DNA of 64,000 nt from Flavipsychrobacter sp. (GTDB lineage Bacteria > Bacteroidota > Bacteroidia > Chitinophagales > Chitinophagaceae). The stretch spans positions 124,001 to 188,000 of the forward strand of contig JAFIGV010000014.1 in assembly GCA_017849575.1 (NCBI GenBank), written 5' to 3'. Shown piece after piece: positions 52,651 to 61,216 of this stretch (positions are counted from its first letter, which is position 1; each line of letters begins with the position of its first letter). The position numbers and the translations under genes were made by a program. The notes under the pieces were generated by a model, which saw only the letters and a program-made list of their open reading frames with translations, did not search any database and had not been told where the DNA came from.

Positions 52651-52980
52651 ACGTGACCCAAACTTTTGGTTGGAGACATTCTGGAGAGTGCTCATAAGAT
52701 CCTTGACTATACTGCCGGACAAAGTTTCGAAGACTTTGAGAGTGACGGCAAAACGGTGGATGCTGTGATCCGCAACTTTGAGATCATTGGTGAAGCTGCC
52801 AATCGTCTGCCGGAGGAGTTTAAAGACAGTTGTCCGGGCATCGACTGGCATCGCATACGTGGGTTCAGAAACCGTATTGTGCATGATTATTTTGGCATAG
52901 ACTGCTCTATAGTCTGGACAATCAAAGAGACATTCCTGCCATTGATGATCGGCCAGCTAAAGCCACTCTCCGAAGCTTGA
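52643..52980 (+). pseudogene. hepT: HepT-type RNase toxin with a frameshift near its start
   Basis: Reading from ATG 52643 gives MSKRDPNFWLE, the typical HepT start, and then the frame is lost; one base short at about 52673-52676 (GGAGAC instead of GGAGGAC) puts the rest in the -1-shifted frame, DILESAHKILDYTAGQSFEDF...RNRIVHDYFGID. The RX4HxY RNase motif RNRIVHDY is intact. Initiation at a TTG further in could give a shortened protein. Either inactivated by mutation or affected by a sequencing error. Confidence 0.78.
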
Positions 52981-52992
52981 CCAACCGCCCAT

Positions 52993-53056
52993 AATTACTA
53001 AGGCTTCGTTGCGCCGAACGGGCAAGACATGATCCCGATAGTTATCGGGACTGTTG
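52993..53056. repeat. REP-like repeat with ATCCCGAT hairpin, copy 1
   Basis: AATTACTAAGGCTTCGTTGC, then ACGGGCAAGACATGATCCCG, then TCCCGATAGTTATCGGGA, a perfect 8-bp hairpin. Shares most bases with 55016-55080. The 52981-53301 interval contains only this repeat. Confidence 0.7.
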
Positions 53057-53301
53057 AACGAACTTTTCTCAGCGAAGCTAAACCCTTGAGGGCGGTGTTC
53101 GACAGGCTCACTACAGGGTGCGTAAGTGCCAAATTTGAACGAAATGAATATTAACAACAATATAGGCAAACGAAAAGTGGAATACTCTTGCATCCGCACT
53201 TCGCTTATACCTGATCGTTGGCAGAAACGCTGAAAAGAGGCTCCACTCCAAACAAAATTCCCATTTCGGGAACTTTTCTTTATTTTTGTTGATAAAACGT
53301 T

Positions 53302-53595
53302 TTGAGAGTAATAGCCAAAAAGACACTCCGAGACTTCTGGGAGAAACATCCCGACTGTGAAGAGCAACTCAAGGCTTGGTTCCAGGAAGCCGAAGTTGCA
53401 GCATGGAAAGGACCCAACGATATTAAACAGGACTATCCCAGTGCTTCTTTTTTGGCGGACAATCGAATAGTGTTCAACATCAAAGGCAACCACTACCGAT
53501 TAATCGTAAAAATCAATTATCCCTATAGTATGGTGTGGATCCGTTTTGTCGGCACACATGCCGAGTATGACAAGATTGACGCAACGAAAATTTAA
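53302..53595 (+). CDS. higB: HigB-family mRNA interferase toxin
   Basis: 97 residues, initiated at TTG 53302 (LRVIAKKTLRDFWEKHPD), which is the standard HigB N-terminus MRVIAKKTLREFW. Later VFNIKGNHYRLIVKINYPYSMVWIRFVGTHAEYDKID is typical of the RelE/HigB fold. A few bases upstream of the HigA gene. Cleaves mRNA on ribosomes when free of antitoxin. Confidence 0.9.
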   Translation: MRVIAKKTLRDFWEKHPDCEEQLKAWFQEAEVAAWKGPNDIKQDYPSASFLADNRIVFNIKGNHYRLIVKINYPYSMVWIRFVGTHAEYDKIDATKI

Positions 53596-53600
53596 ACACA

Positions 53601-53957
53601 ATGGTCATCAAACCCATAAAGACGAAAAAAGATTATCAAGCAGCCATGGACCGGCTGGAAGTGATTTTCGATGCGAAACCCGGAACACAGGAAGGCGACG
53701 AACTGGAGGTACTGGGCATTCTGATCGACAAATATGAGCAGGAGCATTTTCCCATCGGCTATCCAGATCCTATCGAGGCTATCAAGTTCCGCATGGAGCA
53801 AATGGGCTATAGCCAAAGTGACCTGGCTAAGGTTGTAGGTCTGAAAAGCAGGGCTAGTGAAATTCTTAGTAAAAAGCGGAAGCTGACCTTGGAAATGATC
53901 CGCCAGTTGCATCAGGCACTTGGTATTCCGACAGACGTACTCATTCAAAGCTATTGA
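53601..53957 (+). CDS. higA: HigA-family XRE antitoxin
   Basis: 118 residues; HTH near 60-100: IKFRMEQMGYSQSDLAKVVGLKSRASEILSKKRKLTLEMIRQLHQALG. N-terminal KPIKTKKDYQAAMDRLEVIFDAKPGT is the shared HigA start. Forms a complete TA pair with HigB 5 nt upstream. Both look intact. Confidence 0.92.
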   Translation: MVIKPIKTKKDYQAAMDRLEVIFDAKPGTQEGDELEVLGILIDKYEQEHFPIGYPDPIEAIKFRMEQMGYSQSDLAKVVGLKSRASEILSKKRKLTLEMIRQLHQALGIPTDVLIQSY

Positions 53958-54097
53958 CGACAGCTCTAAAGTCCACAATGCGTTGCTTCAAGTTTGGCGG
54001 AACTGCTGCTATGTAGCGTGACGAATAATATGGCGCCTGGTTAACTTTACTGAACTGTATTGCTGCCAGTGCCACACCTTACAACAATACCATCTAC

Positions 54098-54120
54098 GTT
54101 GCCTGCTATTTTAAGACGAC
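54098..54120 (+). other. Orphan cassette start (attC remnant)
   Basis: GTTGCCTGC followed by TATTTTAAGACGAC: core G54098/T54099 plus the same leader that starts most cassettes of the array. No attC arms are recognisable in 53958-54097, and no matching R'' (GCAGGCAAC) was found after the gene. A worn cassette junction. Confidence 0.62.
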
Positions 54121-54127
54121 TTGCGCA

Positions 54128-55003
54128 ATGAAACAGACATTAATAATCCTGACCTTTTTTCTGCTGACAAATAACTTGTGTGGACAGACAAGTTATACTG
54201 GCTTCATTGACAGATATCCTATTGAATTTGTAACTAACATTTATTCAGACGGAGTCACAAGAGCATTTTATGTTTATACAAATTTTGACGACCCGATAAA
54301 AATAAATGGCACTCTCAAAAACGGATTACTTACGTTAATTGAAAAAGACAGTTTTGGAATAAGTAAAGCGACTTTGACTTTCAAGAATTTTAAACCAGAA
54401 AATACCAACATTGAAGGTGTTTGGAAAGACAATATTTCAAACAAGCAACTCAAAATTACTTTAACGAAATCATTTGACATTGACTATGGCGATAGTATTC
54501 AATGGCAAAACAAGGAATTACTGCAACCTGTTTCGTTAAAAGACAAATACTTCAAAATTGTAATTAACAAGAAGAAAGGAGACTTTTATGCAAGTGTGAC
54601 AGGAATAAAAATTTTTGAAAAAAAGACCGACAAACTCATTCAAGAATTCAATATGGAATGCCAACTTTGGGGTTTAGACAATGTGAGTATTGACGATTAC
54701 AATTTTGATGGATTTATAGACTTTTCTGTATTTGAACAGAGTTACGCAGGACCGAGTACTTCAAGTATATTTTTTCTCTTCAACCCAAAGACAGGAAAAT
54801 ATTTTCGAAGCTCATTTGAAGGGACTTCATTAGAGTTTGACCAAAAAACAAAACGAATTTACGAACACAATCAATGTTGCGCGGGACGAAGTCATATGAC
54901 GGCTGAATACAAAGTTGTAAATAACAAAATGGTATTACTAAAAAGGGCTTGCCTTGAATATGACGAAAAAATAGAAGACTTTAAAAAGGTAAAATGCGAA
55001 TAG
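54128..55003 (+). CDS. Exported protein of unknown function (orphan cassette)
   Basis: 291 residues with signal peptide MKQTLIILTFFLLTNNLCGQ. The C-terminal half has DDYNFDGFIDFSVFEQSYAG, a calcium-binding-loop-like DxNxDGxxDF segment as in XAC2610/VCBS-like proteins, and a terminal CCAGRSHMTAEYKV. Preceded by the cassette leader motif. Function unknown. Confidence 0.62.
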   Translation: MKQTLIILTFFLLTNNLCGQTSYTGFIDRYPIEFVTNIYSDGVTRAFYVYTNFDDPIKINGTLKNGLLTLIEKDSFGISKATLTFKNFKPENTNIEGVWKDNISNKQLKITLTKSFDIDYGDSIQWQNKELLQPVSLKDKYFKIVINKKKGDFYASVTGIKIFEKKTDKLIQEFNMECQLWGLDNVSIDDYNFDGFIDFSVFEQSYAGPSTSSIFFLFNPKTGKYFRSSFEGTSLEFDQKTKRIYEHNQCCAGRSHMTAEYKVVNNKMVLLKRACLEYDEKIEDFKKVKCE

Positions 55004-55015
55004 AAAACAGCACAC

Positions 55016-55080
55016 AATTACTAAGGCTTCGTTTTGCCCACGGGCGAACATTGATCCCGATTGCTATCGGCAATGTTGAA
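55016..55080. repeat. REP-like repeat, copy 2
   Basis: AATTACTAAGGCTTCGTTTT...GGGCGAACATTGATCCCGAT, then TATCGG and a TGTTGAA end, as at 52993-53056 but with a diverged hairpin (CCGATTGCTATCGG). Confidence 0.68.
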
Positions 55081-55268
55081 ATAATTTGCACAACGAATCC
55101 AAACTGTTATGGGTAAATCCCCCCCAGCCCCCTACTCGACCCAAACACCTACCTTTGCCCTCTCAAAAATTCAGGCAACGCGAAATGTAAAAACCAGTTT
55201 CTTTCCGACAAATAGCACGGCAACCGCCAGCCGGTTGTGGTATTGTTTCATCCTCAACGAAAGAAATT

Positions 55269-56619
55269 GTGATCATTCTACAAAACATTTCCTATACGCA
55301 TCCAAACAAGGATTTACTGTTTAGCGACATCAACCTGACGGTAAACAATCAGCAAAAAGCAGCATTGATCGGCAATAGAAGATCGGTGCCATGAGGCTTT
55401 ACGGCATTGGCAGTTGACCGATATAGATGGGTCGCAAAAAATGGAAACGCTGAGTGGCGGACAAAAAACAAAGGTCTTTTTAGCCGGGATTTCTATTCAT
55501 CAACCCGAATTGATTTTACTGGACGAGCCCAGTAATCATCTGGACCTTGCCAGCCGACAGCTTCTGTACGACTTTATTCAATCTACAAAAAGCAGTTTGA
55601 TGGTTGTGAGCCACGACAGAAAGTTGCTCAACCTTTTGGACAGTGTTTGCGAACTGAGCAAGCAGGGCATAAAAATGTATGGCGGTAATTATGACTTTTA
55701 CAAAGAGCTGAAGCAAATAGAAAACAATGCTTTGAGCCAGGACATAGAGGGTAAGGAAAAAGCCTTGCGCAAAGCCAGGGAAAAAGAACGCGAGACGTTG
55801 GAGCGACAACAGAAATTGGACAATCGGGGAAGGAGCAAACAAGAAAAAGCAGGGGTTGCCCGCATCATGATGAACACGCTCCGAAACAATGCTGAAAACA
55901 GTACCTCGAAACTCAAAACTGTTCACGCCGAAAAAATAGGTGGTATTGCTCAGGACCTGCAGGAATTGCGCGCTTCGTTGCCGGACCTGGACAAGATGAA
56001 ATTCGGCTTTGACCCTTCTGCCCTGCACAAAGGGAAAATTCTATTTACCGCGGCAGATCTCAACTTTTCCTACCACACGCAACCGCTTTGGAACGACAAC
56101 TTAAACTTTCAGATCAGGACGAGTGAACGAATTGCCTTGAAAGGGCAAAACGGCTCAGGAAAAACAACCTTGATACAACTCTTGTTGGGCAATGCAGTAC
56201 CGCAAACAGGAACCATCTACCGGGCAGAAAACAAAGCGGTGTACATTGATCAGGATTATTCTTTGCTGGACAACCAATTAAAGGTTTACGAACAAGCGCA
56301 GCGATTCAATAGCTCGGCATTGCAGGAACACGAAATAAAGATCCGGCTCAGCCGCTTTTTGTTTACAAAGAACGATTGGGACAAATCCTGTACTGCGCTG
56401 AGTGGTGGCGAAAGGATGCGTTTGCTACTTTGCTGCCTCACCATCAATAGTCAAGCGCCGGACCTTATCATTCTTGACGAACCCACCAACAATCTGGACG
56501 TTCAAAACATAGAGATTCTGACAACTGCCATCAATGAATATAAGGGAACGTTGCTGGTTGTATCGCATGATGCTACATTTTTGGAACAAATCAACATAGA
56601 ACGGACGCTTGAACTTTGA
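55269..56619 (+). pseudogene. ABC-F ATPase with internal deletion removing the first Walker A
   Basis: A GTG at 55269 opens VIILQNISYTHPNKDLLFSD...AALIGN, the ABC-F N-terminus up to the start of Walker A. Then the frame breaks; from 55387 the +1-shifted frame reads EDRCHEALRHWQLTDIDGSQKMETLSGGQ and continues through LDEPSNHLDL, the linker, Walker A GQNGSGKTT, LSGGERMRL and LDEPTNNLDV to 56619. Roughly 50-110 codons including the first GxxGxGKST are missing. Intact ABC-F proteins act on ribosomes, some giving antibiotic resistance. The remaining 400-residue part from 55414 might be translated. Confidence 0.82.
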
Positions 56620-56695
56620 CAAAATACAGCCGCCGCTGCCATGCTCTAAAACCAGAAGCTTCACGGCAGAGGCGATGGAGCAGCTTCTCTGCCTT

Positions 56696-56933
56696 AATAA
56701 GGCAGGGAGCCGCCCGGCGACAAATCCATGATACAGCTCAATCGAAATATTGAAGCCTGTACAATCCTTTCCTCATCAAGGGAAGGTACCCGAAGGGCGG
56801 AAGGGTCGGAACCGGAATTCCCCGACAACAAATAGTCTATCTACATCTACCCTCCTCCGGAGGGGCCGGGGGAGGCTCGGATAGTTTTAAACTTAACCAC
56901 CCCGCCTGAGTAAGGCAGGGAGTGGCCCGGCGA
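56696..56933. repeat. Two copies of a 25-bp GC-rich repeat
   Basis: AAGGCAGGGAGCCGCCCGGC (about 56699-56718) and AAGGCAGGGAGTGGCCCGGC (about 56912-56931), each preceded by AA/GT-TAA and followed by GA. Lies in the 56620-57054 gap; nothing else was seen there. Confidence 0.55.
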
Positions 56934-57054
56934 TTTTGTTTTTCATAAAATATAACTACTTTACAAAGCTGTAAGCATCTTGAACAAAGCAATTTATCGC
57001 TTTGCCGAAAGGAACCAGATTCTTGCATACCCATAACTTTTAAACCATCAAACA

Positions 57055-57648
57055 ATGAAGTTTTTAACCTTAAAGCATTGGCAACTATTCGGGTTGCTGA
57101 TCATTTTGCCCGTAGTATTTGAGTCGCTCCTGATTGGTAGCCTGGTTTCAGGAACTCCTCCCGGGCGGGTTATGTATTTTTTCCCGTTCATGATGGTGCT
57201 TTTTGGCGCTTTCTATTTTGGCTGGCTCTATGCCCTGGGCAGCCACCTCCATAAAAAGCTCCCATCCTTTGCAGCTATGAACCTTGTTCGGTTCAAAATT
57301 TTCATTTTTATCCCCGTGATTTATATGCTGCTGGTTTCGGGCTTTATGGCGGTAACCTTTGTCGGCACGTCTGAGGTTCCGCGCTTGAGTCCGGCAGTGG
57401 TAGCGCTTATTATACCGCTGTACATTTTTTCAATTTTTTGCATTTTTTACACCTACTATTTCTGTGCGAAGGCCCTGAAGACCATTGAATGGACACGACC
57501 CGTGAAGTTCAGCGATTTTGCGGGCGAATTCTTTTTACTTTGGTTTTTCCCGGTCGGCATCTGGTTTATACAACCCAGAATCAACAGGCTGTTCAGTCCT
57601 GATGCAGAAGATCCTGCAGCGCAGATAACAGAGGGCATGCTTCCTTAG
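57055..57648 (+). CDS. Polytopic membrane protein of unknown function
   Basis: 197 residues with five to six hydrophobic helices (WQLFGLLIILPVVFESLLIG, VMYFFPFMMVLFGAFYFGWLY, FIFIPVIYMLLVSGFMA, VVALIIPLYIFSIFCIFYTY, FFLLWFFPVGIWFIQP). The C-terminus is soluble. No family recognised. Stands alone between repeats. Confidence 0.7.
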   Translation: MKFLTLKHWQLFGLLIILPVVFESLLIGSLVSGTPPGRVMYFFPFMMVLFGAFYFGWLYALGSHLHKKLPSFAAMNLVRFKIFIFIPVIYMLLVSGFMAVTFVGTSEVPRLSPAVVALIIPLYIFSIFCIFYTYYFCAKALKTIEWTRPVKFSDFAGEFFLLWFFPVGIWFIQPRINRLFSPDAEDPAAQITEGMLP

Positions 57649-58079
57649 CCGCTTCCGGAATGCAAATTCAGGAAGCGATGTTTCTTGCTTTTCATCCTGC
57701 CGACGGTACAACAGGATGCGCATGGAATCGGCAGTAAGGACCAGCTTTTTGCGCTCCCGACGCTCAGTAGCGAACGATAATTAATTCAGACATTGGCTGT
57801 TCAGGCTCAATAGTAGCTACTGCCCTGAACGGTGCCAACGCCGTAAAACATCCATAGACATCCTGCCGCCCGGACCCAAAAAAAAATTACGGTGCAACCG
57901 GTGAAATCCGGGAAATTGAATAAGAATCAGGAAGAAAGGAAAACCACCCGCAGCGACCGTCTAAAACTTTGTTTGCTCCCGACAAATAGACAAACAGACG
58001 AATCAACAAATCAACCCCCTGCCCCCTATTCTCTTTTTGCGCTGAATGATTACTTTTGCCTTCCGCACAAAAAAACTTT
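57649..58079 (+). promoter_or_regulatory. Intergenic region before efp, with a -7 element
   Basis: No gene is supported. TACTTTTG (58051-58058) matches TAnnTTTG exactly, 22 nt before the efp ATG; no TTTG at the normal -33 spacing. The region otherwise holds nothing recognisable. Confidence 0.5.
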
Positions 58080-58646
58080 ATGGCGAATACAGCAGACATC
58101 AGAAACGGTATGATCATCAAATTGGATGATGGTCTTTATACCGTGGTAGAATTTGGTCAGAACAAAACCGCACGCGCCGCTGCCAAAGTATGGGCAAAGC
58201 TAAAAGGCGTTGACAATTCCCGCTCTATAGAAAAAACCTGGAACTCCGGCGATACGATTTTTCCCGTGCGTGTAGAGCGCCGTCCCTACCAGTTTCTCTA
58301 TAAAGATGAGGGCGGCTTCAACTTTATGGACACGAATACCTTTGAGCAAATTACCCTTGAGGAAAGCAAGATTGACCGTGCTGATCTGTATAAGGACGGA
58401 CAGGATTGCTTTATTCTGGTAAATACCGAGACGGAGCTGCCCATGAGCGTGGAACTGCCTCCGAACGTAGTGCTTCGGGTCACGTACTCAGAGCCGGGAT
58501 TGAAGGGCGACACGGCCACCCGTACGCTGAAGCCGGCTACGATGGAGACCGGTGCTACAGTGATGGTACCCTTGTTTGTAGATACGGATGAGCTGATCCG
58601 GGTAGATACCAAGACCGGAGCTTATGTAGAGCGTGTAAAAGAATAA
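58080..58646 (+). CDS. efp: Elongation factor P, with an atypical tip loop
   Basis: 188 residues from ATG 58080. KOW-like N-terminal domain (MANTADIRNGMIIKLDDGLYTVVEF), OB domain (NFMDTNTFEQITL) and C-terminal EFP domain (VLRVTYSEPGLKGDTATRTLKPATMETGATVMVPLF). EF-P helps ribosomes join prolines. The loop that normally contains PGK(G/R)G or a rhamnosylated Arg reads GQNKTARAAAKVWAKLKGV (26-44), so the usual modified residue position is not obvious (Lys29 is the nearest). Ordinary in length. Confidence 0.93.
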   Translation: MANTADIRNGMIIKLDDGLYTVVEFGQNKTARAAAKVWAKLKGVDNSRSIEKTWNSGDTIFPVRVERRPYQFLYKDEGGFNFMDTNTFEQITLEESKIDRADLYKDGQDCFILVNTETELPMSVELPPNVVLRVTYSEPGLKGDTATRTLKPATMETGATVMVPLFVDTDELIRVDTKTGAYVERVKE

Positions 58647-58745
58647 CTCAATCCTTGTGCCTGGATCATGACGAGTGCCGTGCGTAAAAAATCGTTGTAA
58701 AATCTGAGCACATAAGCATAATAGGTAATCAGCAAATTGAACTAT

Positions 58746-59243
58746 ATGGAGTTTAAACAAATCCAGGAACTGATCAAGGCGATCAATAAATCCAACATCA
58801 GCGAGCTGACTGTTGAAGAAGGTGAATTTAAGATCACCATTAAGCAGGCACAATCTACGGAGACCTCATTCGTAGCGGTTCAGGCGCCTATGCAGATGCC
58901 GCAAATGATGCATCAGCCCGCGCCGCAGCAACATATAGCTGCTCCGCAGCCTGCCGCTGCACCCCAGGCAGCACCCGCTGCAACGGAGGCGCCGGCAGAC
59001 AATGCCATCACGGTAAAGTCGCCCATGATCGGAACCTTTTACCGCAGCCCTTCGCCCGATAAGCCCACCTTCGTCAATGTAGGTGATGAGATCAAGCAAG
59101 GACAGGTACTTTGCATCATCGAAGCCATGAAGTTATTTAACGAGATAGAAAGTGAAGTGAGCGGACGTGTAGTAAAAGTGCTGGCAGACGATGCATCGCC
59201 GGTAGAATATGATCAGCCGCTGTTTTTGGTGGAACCGATTTAA
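58746..59243 (+). CDS. accB: Acetyl-CoA carboxylase biotin carboxyl carrier protein
   Basis: 165 residues from ATG 58746. N-terminal [21 protein letters not shown], a Pro/Ala/Gln-rich linker (50-85), and the biotinyl domain [15 protein letters not shown]...[15 protein letters not shown] with biotinylated Lys129 in EAMKL. Carries carboxybiotin in fatty-acid synthesis. accC follows after an inserted S23 gene. Confidence 0.96.
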   Translation: MEFKQIQELIKAINKSNISELTVEEGEFKITIKQAQSTETSFVAVQAPMQMPQMMHQPAPQQHIAAPQPAAAPQAAPAATEAPADNAITVKSPMIGTFYRSPSPDKPTFVNVGDEIKQGQVLCIIEAMKLFNEIESEVSGRVVKVLADDASPVEYDQPLFLVEPI

Positions 59244-59273
59244 CTAATTAGCCAATTAGCTAATTAGCCAATT
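59244..59273. repeat. Octamer array before the first S23 gene
   Basis: About four near-tandem copies of (T/C)AATTAGC directly after the accB stop. The array at 59706-59742 carries the complementary octamer GCTAATT(G/A), so the S23 gene is bracketed by inverted arrays. Confidence 0.7.
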
Positions 59274-59300
59274 TGAGCGACGATCTTTAAATACACTTCC

Positions 59301-59669
59301 GTGAAGAATGAAGTTTTCGAAAGTAATCCGATTTTAAAGTTGTCTTTTGACTTTGCTTTAATGATCATCGACTACAGCGAAAAGCTTGAGATGGAAAAGA
59401 AATTCGTGATAAGCAGACAGTTAATGCGATCGGGTTGTTCTATTGGAGCAAACGTAATGGAAGCACAAAATGCAGAGAGTAGAGCGGACTTTGTACATAA
59501 GATGAAATTAGCAGGTAAGGAATGCGATGAAACGCATTATTGGCTAAGATTGTGTTCCTACAGTAAAAATTATCCTGATTGTAGCTTGCTTTTGCAAAAG
59601 CACGAAGAAGTCAGTAAGGTTTTAACCAAAATAATATCAACAACGAAACGGCAAATGCCGACCCAATAA
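59301..59669 (+). CDS. Four-helix-bundle (S23/IVP-type) protein between accB and accC
   Basis: 122 residues, GTG start. FDFALMIIDYSEKLEMEKKFVISRQLMRSGCSIGANVMEAQNAES...DFVHKMKLAGKECDETHYWLRL is the four-helix-bundle family first known from 23S rRNA intervening sequences. Its function is unknown; related Avd proteins bind nucleic acid. It breaks the accB-accC operon and is flanked by inverted octamer arrays. Confidence 0.9.
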   Translation: MKNEVFESNPILKLSFDFALMIIDYSEKLEMEKKFVISRQLMRSGCSIGANVMEAQNAESRADFVHKMKLAGKECDETHYWLRLCSYSKNYPDCSLLLQKHEEVSKVLTKIISTTKRQMPTQ

Positions 59670-59705
59670 CTTTTTGAGCTTTTTCTTTGAGTTTTAGACA
59701 CAGGC

Positions 59706-59742
59706 CATTAGCTAATTGGCTAATTGGCTAATCAGCTAATTG
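59706..59742. repeat. Octamer array after the first S23 gene
   Basis: Near-tandem GCTAATTG, GCTAATTG, GCTAATCA, GCTAATTG, ending six bases before the accC ATG. Inverted relative to 59244-59273. Confidence 0.7.
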
Positions 59743-59747
59743 ATCTT

Positions 59748-61085
59748 ATGTTTAAGAAAATACTAATTGCAAATCGCGGTGAAATAGCCCTGCGCGTTAT
59801 CCGCACCTGCAGAGAGATGGGCATCAAAACTGTTGCTGTATATTCTACGGCAGATAAAGACAGTTTGCACGTACGTTTTGCCGACGAGGCGGTGTGTATT
59901 GGTAAGGCGCAGAGCAGCGATTCTTATCTGAATATCCCGCACATTATGGCAGCGGCAGAAATAACAAATGCCGATGCCATACATCCGGGCTACGGTTTTC
60001 TGGCAGAAAATGCCGGTTTCTCTGAGATCTGTGCGCAGTACAATATCAAGTTTATCGGTCCCACGCCGGAAATGATTCGGAAGATGGGCGATAAAATGAC
60101 CGCCAAGGAAACTATGATTGCGGCAGGCGTGCCTTGCATCCCCGGTTCGGGCGGATTGTTGTCGAGCCTCGATGAAGCTAAGACGCTGGCGAAGGAAATG
60201 GGCTATCCCGTCATACTGAAAGCAACTGCAGGCGGTGGCGGAAAGGGTATGCGCATTGTGTGGGAAGAAAGCGAAATGGAGCGCGCTTACGACACTGCAA
60301 AAGCTGAAGCCGGAGCCGCTTTTAAGAATGATGGTATCTATATGGAGAAGTTCGTGGAAGAACCGCGCCATATAGAAATTCAGATAGCCGGCGATCAGTT
60401 TGGAACGGTGTGCCACCTCAGTGAGCGCGATTGCTCCATTCAGCGTCGTCATCAGAAGCTCGTGGAAGAATCGCCATCGCCCTTTATGACGCCCGAGCTA
60501 CGGCAGAAAATGGGAGAAGCTGCTATCAAAGCTGCATCTGCTATCAATTACGAAAGTGTGGGCACCATAGAATTCCTGGTGGACAAGCACCGCAATTTCT
60601 ACTTTATGGAAATGAATACCCGTATTCAGGTAGAACATGGCGTGACGGAGGAAGTGATCAACTACGACCTGATCAAAGAGCAGATAAAGATTGCCGCGGG
60701 CGTACCCATCAGCGGGCACAATTATGAGCCCACAATGCATGCCATTGAGTGCCGCATCAATGCAGAAGATCCTTATAACGATTTCCGTCCTAGTCCGGGC
60801 ACAATCACGGTACTACACACTCCGGGCGGACATGGCGTGCGGGTAGATTCGCATATCTATGCCGGCTATACCATTCCACCGTATTACGACTCAATGATCG
60901 CCAAGATCATTGCGGTAGCACAAACCCGCGAAGAAGCGATCTGCACTATGGAAAGAGCCTTGAGCGAGTATGTGATAGAAGGCATAAAAACGACCATTCC
61001 TTTTCATCAGCAGTTAATGCGCAATGAAGATTTTCGTAAAGGAAACTTTACGACCAAATTCATTGAGAGCTTTAAGCTGGTCTGA
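59748..61085 (+). CDS. accC: Acetyl-CoA carboxylase biotin carboxylase
   Basis: 445 residues from ATG 59748 ([26 protein letters not shown]). ATP-grasp features: [14 protein letters not shown] (glycine-rich loop), [37 protein letters not shown] and [20 protein letters not shown]. Carboxylates the biotin of AccB with ATP and bicarbonate. A terminator follows. Confidence 0.97.
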   Translation: MFKKILIANRGEIALRVIRTCREMGIKTVAVYSTADKDSLHVRFADEAVCIGKAQSSDSYLNIPHIMAAAEITNADAIHPGYGFLAENAGFSEICAQYNIKFIGPTPEMIRKMGDKMTAKETMIAAGVPCIPGSGGLLSSLDEAKTLAKEMGYPVILKATAGGGGKGMRIVWEESEMERAYDTAKAEAGAAFKNDGIYMEKFVEEPRHIEIQIAGDQFGTVCHLSERDCSIQRRHQKLVEESPSPFMTPELRQKMGEAAIKAASAINYESVGTIEFLVDKHRNFYFMEMNTRIQVEHGVTEEVINYDLIKEQIKIAAGVPISGHNYEPTMHAIECRINAEDPYNDFRPSPGTITVLHTPGGHGVRVDSHIYAGYTIPPYYDSMIAKIIAVAQTREEAICTMERALSEYVIEGIKTTIPFHQQLMRNEDFRKGNFTTKFIESFKLV

Positions 61086-61100
61086 TTGACATCATCAAAT

Positions 61101-61139
61101 AAAAGCTTTGGAGTGAACCCCATTCCAAAGCTTTTTTTT
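61101..61139 (+). terminator. Rho-independent terminator after accC
   Basis: AAAAGCTTTGGAGTG (61101-61115) pairs with CATTCCAAAGCTTTT (61121-61135) with one G-T pair around AACCC, followed by T residues. Confidence 0.9.
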
Positions 61140-61216
61140 GCTTCTTTTAGAATACTTCCTTTTAACACTTATTTTCGCAGCGCCAAGTAAAAACGCATTC
61201 GAAACACATTCTTTCA

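Noticed and set aside
53958..54098. A tenth intact attC
   Set aside because: Only the R' side and the leader are recognisable; no complementary arms were found and R'' GCCTACAAC expected from the 52316 start is missing.
57892..58120. ORFs on both strands before efp
   Set aside because: No family, no start signal, and they overlap the efp promoter and start.
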